This document shows, piece after piece, positions 1 through 9,508 of a DNA stretch of 64,000 nucleotides (the first letter of the stretch is position 1; the number at the start of each line of letters is the position of its first letter). The DNA comes from Craspedostauros australis (Eukaryota > Bacillariophyta > Bacillariophyceae > Mastogloiales > Achnanthaceae), in NCBI GenBank assembly GCA_026770025.1, contig JAMXDE010000027.1, positions 496,001 through 560,000 on the forward strand. Reading direction: 5' to 3'. A model generated the notes under the pieces. The model had not been told where the DNA came from. It did not search any database and was given only the letters and a program-made list of their open reading frames with translations. Both the position numbers and the translations under genes were made by a program.

Positions 1-1682
1 TCTGCCCGATGTGGATTTCGGCTGTGGTCGGTGGCTGGAGTTCCAATGTCGTGAGAACGACAGCCGCGAGATGGAAGATTTGCTGATCCTCCAACGAAAT
101 CTTCTTCACCAACCCTTCAAGACGCTCCATCATGACGACGGTCAGTTCCATTGTGGCATTGATCTTTCGATATACTTTGTCGAGTTCCCGCTTCACAATG
201 GCTTCGTCCAACGCAGCTGAGCGTCTTTGCTTTGCTCGACTCGAAGTCGAAGTCGATGTATCCACACTCTCGCCGTTCAAGGGATGCTGAGATGGATTCC
301 CGGATGATTGCGCAGACTTAGTCTTCGATGTGGCAGAGCTTGGATGTCGCCGCTTCTTGCTTGTGGAGGTTTGTGGAACAGCTGTGGCTGCATCCGGTTG
401 GACGTCTGCGGAAGATTCCATCAAATGACCGACATGGTTGAGAGCTGGGAGAACGTTTTGAGACATATGGTGGCGCAACAGCGAGATGGATGCTTCAACG
501 GCGTCGACAGAAATGACCTTGGGTGAAATAGCCGGTGTGGCCATGATGAAGAGCAGGATGGAAGCAGCCTGAAGGGCCAAGCGCAGTTGGTTGACGCGGC
601 TCGAAGCCGCACCACGGAGCCACTGTTGATGTTGTGTGGTTGTTTCATGTTGGATACGATATGGTTGGGTTGAATGGGATATCATTGTGTCATTCCACGC
701 CGTGCCGCATCAAGTTGCGTTGCGTTGCGTTGCGTTGCGTTGCGTTGCAGGAATGGGGTGCATTGGAAAGGACTCGGCAGCTGGTGGTGAGAAAGGCGAA
801 AATCACGCGTACGACCGAGTCCAACGTGCTCAGATGATGACCAGCCATGACCATCTGAAAGAATGCTTTTGGATTGAGGAATCAGCATGAAACAGCCAGT
901 TGCCGGCTGCCAAGCATACAACACGATGGGCTTACCTGATCCGCAACGCTGTTGCTTCTGTTGGCGGCCATGTTGGTGGTTTCTGTGGTGTCGGCGTCAA
1001 GTATTTGGATGCATTCTGCGATCAGATGCACGTTGCATCCCGCGCGCATCTGTTTCTCCAAGATCGCGACGAGCTGACCCACCAGATCGGCATCCACAGC
1101 CGCGAAGCCACCGCCATTGTCACCGATGTTGATGGATGGATGGTCAAGCTGTGCCTGATCGCGATCGACCTGGAATGATGGACGCTGGCGTTGACGTTGC
1201 TGTTGCAGGCTGCACAATTGCGCCAACTGGTCGATCTCGGAACCGAGCAAACCATCGGACTCGCGGTTTTCCTCAGACGAAAGGATTTGGCTCACAGTGT
1301 CGCCGAAGGTTTCATCGGCAGAGTTCTGTTCATGTGTCTGTTCCTTTTGCTGCGGCTGTTGCTGTGGCTGAGACCGAGGCCGTTGGGACTGAGGCTGGCT
1401 CGTCGGTGCTTGCGGAAACCGTGCTTGGGATTGGCGCGAAATCCCATTTTGCGAACACGAAGCCTCACGATTTTCTTGCTTGCGCTTCTGCTCCGACTTT
1501 TGGGATGGCTGCTGCTGTTGGTTCTGCTTTGTGCGTCGTTGCTCCCGTCGCTTCGTCTGCCGTTGATTCTGCATCTGCGGAAGCGCTTGGGGTTGATGCC
1601 ATTGGGGAGGTTCATGTTGCTCCGGTGGCTGCTGCGGAATGCGGATCACGGCGCCTGCCTTGCGCTTGGTTTTCGGCGCCAT
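1..1682 (-). CDS. Gln-rich hypothetical protein, 5' part of a gene running off the left edge
   Basis: I do not recognise this protein. Exon 1 runs from ATG at 1682 to 936 (249 codons) and ends at a donor reading CAG|GTAAGC. Exon 2 runs from about 622 to the window edge with no stop. Both ends are phase 0, so the join through the 623-935 intron keeps frame, but the acceptor was chosen by eye. The N-terminal half is very rich in Gln, Arg, Lys, Pro and Ser with polyQ runs. It is followed by a more ordered part (about residues 200-235) with a DADLVGQLVAILEKQ-type helix. Exon 2 has a Ser/Thr-rich linker with basic KKRR and then a Leu/Val/Glu-rich, probably helical segment. The composition suggests a nuclear or RNA-related scaffold, but that is inference only. 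The C-terminus is outside the window. Confidence 0.6.
713..747. repeat. (GTTGC)n pentanucleotide microsatellite inside an intron
   Basis: About six to seven tandem copies of a GTTGC/CGTTG unit lie in the intron of the first gene. They do not interrupt any coding exon in the model used here. Confidence 0.85.
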
Positions 1683-2285
1683 TTCTTTTTTCTTGGTCGT
1701 TGCTCTTATTGTGAGCTGATTGCGTCACAACGAACTGCGGAGAACGATTTTATCGCGATTTGTGCGTGGTGATGGTTCTCGTTGCTGGATGGTTTCGTGG
1801 TTGGACAGATTTCACACACAAACAACACGGCTCACAACAACAAGAAGGCATCGAATCCCGTGTTGTCTCATTCACGCATTGTCGCCACAAAGTGGACGTT
1901 TTTGTCAACCAAAGTTGACTGGGTCATTCATCTCAGCAAGAAACGAGGAACGAGCATGCACTACACAATAGTTCGTGGACCATCGACATCCATGAGACTC
2001 CATGGAGACTATGGCCCAACTCTACTCTACTCTACTAGACTCGACACGGATGAGAGGAATGATGATTCAACGTTGCATCGAGAGGATGTGGCATACTCTC
2101 GTTCTTCTCTGGGGAGAGAGTTCTTGGAACGCTTTGATGTGCTTTGCATCGTGCTGGCCATGTCCGCATTCCTCCACACCTCCCAAGCGACAGCGAGGGG
2201 AAGAACCAAATGGCATAACCCAATCATGCAATGCTCGTTGCACAACCCAACCCAACCCAATTCAACCGATCCCAAGGCAACATGT
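1683..2285. other. Intergenic region between the Gln-rich gene and lipase 1
   Basis: This holds the presumed promoter of the leftward Gln-rich gene and the 3' flank of the leftward lipase gene. Short tandem CTCTA units occur near 2018-2037 and CCAAC-type units near 2237-2265. I see no convincing gene; the ORFs here are short or lack an ATG. Confidence 0.5.
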
Positions 2286-3873
2286 TTATGCGTATCCCCA
2301 CATCTTCGCGTATTCCTCCTCAAGCGTCGTCTCGCGAAGCACGGATCGAGACAGTCGAAGTCTGTCCAGCATCTCCGTGCAGGAGTGAAACGTCAGGAGC
2401 GCGGGCAGCGTCCTCAATCGTTGGAAAATGTTGACGCGACCCTGCGTCCAGCCATGGTAGACCGGATAATCCACGAGGATGGGTTCCGCATTGCGCAGGC
2501 GGAACTCCATGCCGGTGTGGCGATACATGCCGAACATGTATGGTAGGAGGGGGACCTTGTCGTTCTGGCAGTACACTCGAGCCAAACGCAGGCGACCTTG
2601 CTCCTCGAGGTACTTGAAGGCCTTGCGGAACTTCTGCCCGCCGACACGCGGGGAGGCGAAGGTGTACAGGGTGACCGGCGCCGTCTTGGAGAACTCTTCG
2701 ACCGTTGCGGACGCCAAGAATCCGAAGAGCGTTGCGGTGGCCCCGCCGAGAGAATGTCCAGTCACGTACAGGGAGTACCCGTCCTTCCACAGTGCCTTGA
2801 TCTTGCAGATGATCTCACCGAATGGCGTCGTCACGTCCTTCGGATGGAACCTGGTGTCCATCTGGAAGTCCCTCCTTGCGGGCCCGAGCAGGGCCTTCGC
2901 AAAGCCTCGGTGCAGCTTGATCTTCGGCAAAACTTTGGCAAGGTCCTTGACAGGATTGGGGATGGTTCGCTGTGGAAATGGAAATGGCAGTCAGGTCGAG
3001 TGAGTACGTGCAACGAATGAATGTGGAGTGTGGAGGAGGGGAAGAGACGATGGGTCAGAGATATCATGAACGAATAAGCGAGTCAGCGAGCAACCACACG
3101 AATCTCACGCCGTCCCATGCGTGTGCACGAGCACATACCATGCAGACCGCATTGGCGTTGGTGCTCCAATCTGCCCAGGCGTTGCGCGGCGTCGTGTTGG
3201 TCGTTCCACGGAAAACGATCTCGATGCGCTTCTTGCGTTCGTTGACGACGATGGCATGCACCCGAGACGAGGCCACGGTCTGGTCGCCATCGTCCATGTG
3301 CACGAGCTGGCGTTCTCCATTGACAGCTTCCTTCACCAATCCTTGATCGATACCGTCGCAGGAATCCGCAAGGAAGGATCGCAGCAGATCCTTGGCGTCA
3401 TCGACGTTCTTGTCCTTGCCGAGCGTCTCGAGATGCCTCTCCAGCGTCTGTTGGATATCGCTAAAGCCCTTTGGCCACCTTGGGCTGCCGCTGAGCTCAG
3501 CCAGGAGATCTGTGTTGTTGTCCAACTTGGCAAAAAAGCGCAGGCCCACGATCTCGTAGATGTACGCGGACAAGGCAAGCATGTCCACGCTGTTGCTGTA
3601 GAGATCCACGGCGTGCGATTGACCTGGAGACGTCCCGAGCTCCGGGAACTTGAGGCATTTCAGCAGCTTCGAACCCTTGGGGATCGGACCCGGCGTCCTG
3701 TCCAACGGGATCTCCGAGCGTTGGCGAAGTCGTGGCTTGCCATTGGCCGGCAACGCATTGCGATTGAGCTTGTGGAATCGGTCGACGTTGATTGCAACCG
3801 GTTCGTCGGCCATCACCATGGATGTCAAGCCCATCCACGCGGCCAAGAGCGTCATGGCAGTGCTCGTTCTCAT
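2286..3873 (-). CDS. Secreted class 3 lipase, copy 1
   Basis: Exon 1 is 3873-3139 (245 codons) and exon 2 is 2969-2286, giving about 472 residues. The intron (2970-3138) starts GTATGT and ends CCACAG, phase 0 on both sides. An N-terminal hydrophobic stretch ending at MVMADEP looks like a signal peptide, so the protein is probably secreted or enters the endomembrane system. Exon 2 carries the lipase nucleophile elbow GHSLGG (motif GxSxG). Downstream are candidate acid and His residues in CQNDKVPLLPY and YRHTGMEFRL, the usual Ser-Asp-His order of class 3 triacylglycerol lipases (alpha/beta hydrolases). Exon 1 contains the conserved strand RIEIVFRGTTN. Substrate cannot be told from sequence. A paralogue with the same exon structure lies at 19.9-21.5 kb. 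Confidence 0.88.
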
Positions 3874-4401
3874 CGTTTCGTTGTCGTGGTACTCTGCACT
3901 AGTAGTAGTATAGCGGTGTTCTCCGAGTATGTATGAGAGTCACGTATGAGGGCCAATGTTTGAATTCACTTGTGCCGATTATGTGAGGGTGATGCCTGCG
4001 AAGAGAAATGGTGCGCATGTGGTTGCGCGCGTATGGTGAATGGTATGGTGTGCGAGTGGGGCAGCCGTTGAACGTCGCAATCGCAATGGAGCATTCAGAT
4101 AGCAGCGCAAGTCAAGTAGAATGCGGTACTGGTGCACAGCATGTGAGTTCGATGCCTCCTTGGTTGGCACCGTTGAAGCAGTACTGCTCTTGTGGTTGGG
4201 CTATGTTGGTTCGCCATTCTCGCATGTCAGTGTTGGCTGTCCCATCGGTGGTGTCAAAAGAGCTCTTTGGGATGGATCTTTTGCGATTGTTCCACCAACG
4301 CACTGAGGATTCTCGATCAATCGCCCATCTTTCGATAAATCCCAACAAACTCGTGATTCGTTGAATGATTGTCACCGGCGTAGTGACGTTGAGACTAAGT
4401 T
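3874..4401. other. Intergenic region upstream of lipase 1
   Basis: Presumed promoter and 5' UTR of lipase 1 on the minus strand, up to the edge of the composite transposon. No ORF here looks like a real protein. Confidence 0.45.
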
Positions 4402-4405
4402 TTAG
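4402..4405. repeat. Possible target-site duplication of the outer transposon (left TTAG)
   Basis: TTAG directly precedes the left terminal inverted repeat, and TTAG directly follows the right one at 17679-17682. A 4-bp match is weak evidence by itself (about 1 in 256 by chance), but it sits exactly at the point where repeat similarity stops on both sides. Confidence 0.45.
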
Positions 4406-4560
4406 GAGCCCGATCAGTGAGTCGACCTGCGCTTTGTTATGGGACTCAACAACATTTTTATAGTAGATCCAAACCGACTGCATATTCATAATCCTTATGT
4501 TCTAAAACCAAATACTGGTACAAATTACTTTTCGGTTAGACCTTATTTTAAGTTTTATGG
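4406..4560 (+). repeat. Left terminal inverted repeat of the outer transposon
   Basis: It matches the reverse complement of 17524-17678 at about 93% over 155 bp. The longest exact block is at the outer end, from GAGCCCGATC to the CTGC of GTCGACCTGC. Further inward (after 4560) similarity drops to scattered short matches. Confidence 0.85.
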
Positions 4561-5111
4561 GCGGTCAAAGGTGTTTTTAGTCGTATGGGTCGCACCTCAT
4601 GAAACTCCTGCTTGTTTCTCAGAAAGTTCTTTGATGTTCTCGTTTATTTATCGTAAGGTACTCAGTCACGGAGACGACGTCGAAGATGTCGTTCGGTTGG
4701 TACGCGTTAAATACACGTTAGCATCTGCGACATGATCTCACATTTTGCTCGTCACAAAACACATGACACAAAACACATCACACAAAACACATCACACACA
4801 CAACATCATCGACATCCGTTCACAAATTCAAACATCATCGACATCCGTTCACAAATTCAAACATCATCGCCACACTTTCGCTCTATTTCGCAACTTTCTT
4901 CGCCAATGTCATGCGTACTCGCTGTTGTGTTCCATGCTTGTGCTCGCCCTGGTAGTGGCGTCGTGTAGTAGTAGTAGTCGTTGATGTTGTTGTTGTTGTC
5001 AACAAATGGTCGACCTTTCATCGTATGCTCTCCTTCCTCACTTCATCTCAACCTGTGCAGTTCATCACATCCACCTAGCAAACAACACTACTCTCCGCCA
5101 ACAATTCCACC

Positions 5112-8100
5112 ATGTTTCCCTCTGCTGCTGCCAAGGCCCTCTCCAAGGATGGCAACCCCTCTGCTCGTAAGAAACCGCGTTCTACTTACCCTGTATCTGC
5201 TCCTCCATTCGACTCCAAGGGAAACTTGCTCCCAACCGCGGAGCAACTGTTGCCTGACAAGCCATCCGCTGCGTTGAGGAAGCCAACCACGATCACGCAA
5301 GTGATCGATGTGAAGCCGATGCATGCAGCGGATGGCAGCCTCGTCCCGAACGGTACGCATGCGCACGCCAGCGAGCTGCATGTGTACATTCACATCCTCC
5401 ACGACAACGGAGGCGCCTACGACAACTCCAACGTCAGGGTGCGATCCGAGGGACGAGGTGTCGGCGATGGAACAGTGGTGAGCGTTGTCGTCAACGCGCC
5501 GCCCCCGCCTGCTGCAGCTGATGTTGCGCCACCTGTGGAGCCGACCCCACCAGCGAGGCTTCCCCGGCGTTGCAACACTGTTGTTGCTGGTGGCTACGCG
5601 GATCCCTCCCATGACAGTGACAGCACCTACATGGACGACAAGGAGGAACAGATGCGCGCCAGCAGGGGCAGGAGGGGCGGCAAGTTCGAGGGTGATACAG
5701 CAGAGGAGGGGAGCTGGAGACTTGATGCTGTGATCCGCGTGATGGAAGAGCTCACGGATCACATCGACATGGACGTGTTTAATTGCATGCCTGCCACGGG
5801 ATTCATGCTTGGTGCCAAGTGCGACAGGCCAACCTGGTGGCACTTAACACGTGTGTGGGTCACTGTAGCTACTGCGCTCTGGGGTGTCTTGCTCCCTCAC
5901 GAGGAATTGCCAACGCGCCAGATGCAACAGGTGGTGGCGTTTGTCCGCGCTCGCGCGGATCTACCGCCAACTACACTTGGTCTAAATCTATACACCCTAT
6001 GTGTTAGGGGAGAAGCGACACTGGCCAACGCTGCCAGAGCTGTGCTCGCTGCATCTACGTCATTCACTAACAGCTCCGCAATCCTGTCTCGTCACGTGAA
6101 GACTCTTCCGGAGGAACAACGCAATCGTGTCGAGCCCGGACGCGCTACAATGACCCGGAGTCAGCTCACGACGTTGCGGCGCGATTTTGACATGTTCGGA
6201 CGCGGCGAGGTCATCCCATCGCGAGTTCTCCAGTATCGCGTGCCTGCCTGTGACCTGTCTGGCGTCACGTCATTCCTCATGAGCACTGCAACATACAAGG
6301 CAGGTCTAAGTCACATGGTACAGTATGGAGGTGTCAAATTTGACAATGTCCCGGTGTTCGATCGCGGAAGCACAACCATCAAACAATTATTCGATATGTA
6401 CTCCTCCACGACCAGCAACCCAGTGGGAAGGCCCGCGTTCACCCTCATGACGAACCTCCTCACACGCAAAAGCAAGATCAAGACGGGTCTTTCTTCCTTC
6501 GAGAGTTACTTCTGGATGGCAACACAGAAACTAAAACAGGCGATTTCGCGCCTAGTAGACCTGCTGAAGGCTAAGTATGATGCGGACGCGGAGGAGAAAA
6601 ACGATGCCAATGACGAGAGCCACAATGACGACGAGCCGGATGACGTCATTGCGCAGCATGTGCGCACTGCTGATTCTCTCTTGCATGCACTCGAACTGCT
6701 TGTGGTGTTCGTTAAATGGGAATTCACCGCGTCGCACATGCAGCTTAAGTGCGACGATCCCATGCATTCGGCCGCGTTCGCTCTCACCACCGAAAAGGAG
6801 AAGAAGACAACAACCACATCAACCAACCAACGCAAACCACGCACCAACAAGCACAAGTGCAAGAAGAACACTCTCACAAATGACAATCCAACCATCACAA
6901 TTGACATTCCTCCCACCACCTCAACCGAACAACCACGTAGAGTATGCAACAGATGTGGCGCAGCAATGCGATTTGTGGATGATCGTTTTGTTCCTTTTGT
7001 CACAATGCTTAAGGACAACGAACTCAAAGAACACAAAGATGAATTGCAATCAATGCTTGCGGCGGCCCCGGGATTCGCCAATGAAATTGTTAACTACATG
7101 GCTCACAAAGTGCGTGCCAAAGTGCAATTCAGACAAATTGCCTTTTATCAATCCACGACGAACAACAATCCACAAAGAGCCCATGTGGTACTCGACCATA
7201 AGCAAAAAATTCTACCAACCGGCCAAGGCGAAGCCCAACAAGAATATTGGGGGAAGAAGGGGATGTCACTGCTCGGGGCAATGGTCATCACGTGCGAAAA
7301 CGACATTTTTACTTATCGATTCATTGACATTGTGGTCGGCGGAAGACCGACACAAGACACACTTCAAGTTGGTGGACTACTTGACATTGTGCAAAAAAAG
7401 GTCAAAGAAATTCTCCCATCCGTGACTGAAATTATCCTACAGAGCGATAACGCGTGTTGCTTTGCCAGTCACGAGCACATCGCGCTCATCACATCGGTAC
7501 TCAACAAGAACCTTGTGACACGAAAGGCGGCCAAAATCATCGCATGGATCTACACAGAGGCCCAAACCGGTAAGAGCATGTTGGACACCCACTTCGCGTT
7601 CATCACACGTGTACTGCGAAAATACGTGCAAAGCGGACGTGACATCAAGACCGCCCGCCAACTCTACGAAGCACTGAAAGCTGGTGGCATCGCAGGTACG
7701 ACAACGGTGCTAGTCAATGCGTCATCCCTCCAAGGCAACATCACCACGCTTCCTGGCGCACCAAAACGACGATTCCGCGCAAGTGGGCAACAGGTACGTA
7801 TGACTCACGAGGTGAAGTACGGCGATGACCAGGCACGACTGGTGGCCGCGTCTGGCATCACTGAAGATGTTGTGGTCAAGAGCGCCGAATGGGAAGGCTG
7901 GGCGATCAACGAGCTGGGTGTCCTCGAGGACAGAACGTTCACGTCCGACAAGCCGGCAATTACGTCCGAATCATTCAGGAAGACGGACAAGACGCGAAAA
8001 CTCGGGCGCACAGCGGCAGAGAGCAAGGGGCTGGCGTTCGGCAAAGCCATCGACGATGCACAAGGAAACCTGCCGTATGATCACACCACGGCGTTACAAG

Positions 8101-8621
8101 ACCAAACCGCAGAAACAGAACACCCACCGCTCGCTGTGCAAGGCTGGGCGAGCAAAACAACACGCAAACCAGCGAAGCTACCAGACTACATCGCGGACAA
8201 ATTGAAGGACATCAGTGAAGCGTCCGCGAAGGACCCGAAAAACAGACCATCCGAACACGAAGCACACGAGCAATTGATGGACGATGAACGGGCCAAAACT
8301 GACTGGTACGTACAACTGCATGCTCACCCCATGCGCGTGAAAGCGTCGCTGTTTGCAGCGTACAGTGCCAAACAACGCAAACAGAAGAAGGAGGCTGCTC
8401 CCATCAAGACAGAAGCCAAAACAACAAGCAAAGCAATAGCACCTGCACCTGCAATTGTGGCGACCTCCAATGCACCAGCTGCAACAGAGGAGGAGCAGAG
8501 AGAAGAGGAGTTGCAGAGAGAGGAAGAGGAATTGGACCATCAGATGTGGTGTGATGCTCACACAATGAAGGCCAACACAGAAAGTGAGGCTGTGTTGGGT
8601 GATGAGACGGAAATTTTGTGA
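5112..8621 (+). CDS. DDE/RNase H-fold transposase-like protein, 1169 aa, unassigned family
   Basis: This is one uninterrupted ORF inside the inverted repeats, with start context ACCATGT. The N-terminal third is low in motifs; residues about 130-150 are Pro/Ala rich. About residues 575-615 are Lys/Thr rich, followed by one CxxC pair (CNRCG). A DDE-like core follows: Asp695 in VVLDHKQKILP, then a YWGKKGMS segment, Asp779 in LQSDNACCF, and Glu816 in YTEAQTGKSMLDTHFA, with 36 residues between the last two acids. After this come YVQSGRDIKTARQLYEAL and an Ala/Glu-rich, charged C-terminal tail. From memory, similar SDNA...E(A/P)Q-GK...D arrangements occur in uncharacterised animal and protist proteins. 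I cannot tie it to a named superfamily. The acids were assigned by pattern and spacing, not alignment. Confidence 0.7.
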   Translation: MFPSAAAKALSKDGNPSARKKPRSTYPVSAPPFDSKGNLLPTAEQLLPDKPSAALRKPTTITQVIDVKPMHAADGSLVPNGTHAHASELHVYIHILHDNGGAYDNSNVRVRSEGRGVGDGTVVSVVVNAPPPPAAADVAPPVEPTPPARLPRRCNTVVAGGYADPSHDSDSTYMDDKEEQMRASRGRRGGKFEGDTAEEGSWRLDAVIRVMEELTDHIDMDVFNCMPATGFMLGAKCDRPTWWHLTRVWVTVATALWGVLLPHEELPTRQMQQVVAFVRARADLPPTTLGLNLYTLCVRGEATLANAARAVLAASTSFTNSSAILSRHVKTLPEEQRNRVEPGRATMTRSQLTTLRRDFDMFGRGEVIPSRVLQYRVPACDLSGVTSFLMSTATYKAGLSHMVQYGGVKFDNVPVFDRGSTTIKQLFDMYSSTTSNPVGRPAFTLMTNLLTRKSKIKTGLSSFESYFWMATQKLKQAISRLVDLLKAKYDADAEEKNDANDESHNDDEPDDVIAQHVRTADSLLHALELLVVFVKWEFTASHMQLKCDDPMHSAAFALTTEKEKKTTTTSTNQRKPRTNKHKCKKNTLTNDNPTITIDIPPTTSTEQPRRVCNRCGAAMRFVDDRFVPFVTMLKDNELKEHKDELQSMLAAAPGFANEIVNYMAHKVRAKVQFRQIAFYQSTTNNNPQRAHVVLDHKQKILPTGQGEAQQEYWGKKGMSLLGAMVITCENDIFTYRFIDIVVGGRPTQDTLQVGGLLDIVQKKVKEILPSVTEIILQSDNACCFASHEHIALITSVLNKNLVTRKAAKIIAWIYTEAQTGKSMLDTHFAFITRVLRKYVQSGRDIKTARQLYEALKAGGIAGTTTVLVNASSLQGNITTLPGAPKRRFRASGQQVRMTHEVKYGDDQARLVAASGITEDVVVKSAEWEGWAINELGVLEDRTFTSDKPAITSESFRKTDKTRKLGRTAAESKGLAFGKAIDDAQGNLPYDHTTALQDQTAETEHPPLAVQGWASKTTRKPAKLPDYIADKLKDISEASAKDPKNRPSEHEAHEQLMDDERAKTDWYVQLHAHPMRVKASLFAAYSAKQRKQKKEAAPIKTEAKTTSKAIAPAPAIVATSNAPAATEEEQREEELQREEEELDHQMWCDAHTMKANTESEAVLGDETEIL

Positions 8622-8848
8622 TGGGCGTGCATCACTGCGATAACGCCAGTTGTGGAGTTTTGTGGGCGATGGGTCGTGATATGTAGACTATCTAGAGCCC
8701 ACCCCAAAACCATCCAAATATCTGCTTATCATGCTATATCTCAACAACACATTGTTTACAATAAAATATAAACAGTGCATTCATACACCTGACTTTCGTT
8801 TATTCAGAATATTGAAGTTAAATTGACATAGAAGTTATTTTTAATTTC
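8622..8848. other. 3' flank of the transposase ORF, AT-rich
   Basis: An AT-rich stretch between the stop codon and the Copia insertion site. An AATAAA-like string (ACAATAAAATAT, about 8759-8770) could serve as a polyadenylation signal for the transposase mRNA. No ORF of note. Confidence 0.4.
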
Positions 8849-8853
8849 ATGTT
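8849..8853. repeat. Copia target-site duplication, left copy (ATGTT)
   Basis: ATGTT precedes the left LTR and is repeated immediately after the right LTR at 16055-16059. Five bases is the usual duplication length for Copia integrases. Confidence 0.9.
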
Positions 8854-9484
8854 TGTTAGAACGTAATCGTAGATGGGTGTGAAGGATACCGCACCGAGAA
8901 CGTAGAGTGATCAAGTCGTTGTTGTTGGTGAGGAGAGTGTTTGTTTACTGTATTATTCGTATGGTAGTAGGAATGCTGTTGAGCTCACAAGATTGTCTTC
9001 TTGGAACTGTGAGCATGATAGAGGCATGACATGATCTCATGCAATTGCAGATGAAAATAACACGGAGACAACACGACAAATGTGCGTGTTACTGCGTGAA
9101 GATGAGGTGCAAAAGTCAATGAACAAAACACCGCGATAGCCCGTGTTGTAAATTACGTCTTCTCACGATGTTGCTAGTAGTACGATCACACGATTGATCG
9201 TATTCACTTGAGAAGGTCAGGGCAAGATTCGCACGTGTCACACCCAAGATCCAAGACTGTCCTGATTGGGCAGATTGGCTCATCTTGGCAAGAAATCAAT
9301 TTCCACGACATTTTTGGATCTGTGATTGAGGGAAAACGATTCTTGCGACGCGAAATGCGACACAAATCTGACACAACGGATTTTCGACCAAAATTTCCGT
9401 TCGGAACGGAAAAGGTAAGAAAAGTGGATATTTCTGATTGGTCGACGGGTGTCGCTATTGTTAGAGATTTAGCGTGCGCTAATA
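8854..9484 (-). repeat. Copia LTR, 3' LTR in element orientation
   Basis: A 631-bp direct repeat of 15424-16054; I found no difference by eye. On the minus strand it reads TATTAG...CTAACA. The element is transcribed leftward, so this is the 3' LTR. Just inside it (9485-9495) the minus strand reads CTTTGGGGAG, a short polypurine tract in the expected place for plus-strand priming. Confidence 0.95.
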
Positions 9485-9508
9485 CTCCCCAAAGCGTGTC
9501 CCGGACAT

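Noticed and set aside
3121-3936. 271-codon ORF on the plus strand
   Set aside because: Antisense to lipase 1 exon 1; no domain, explained by the real gene on the other strand.
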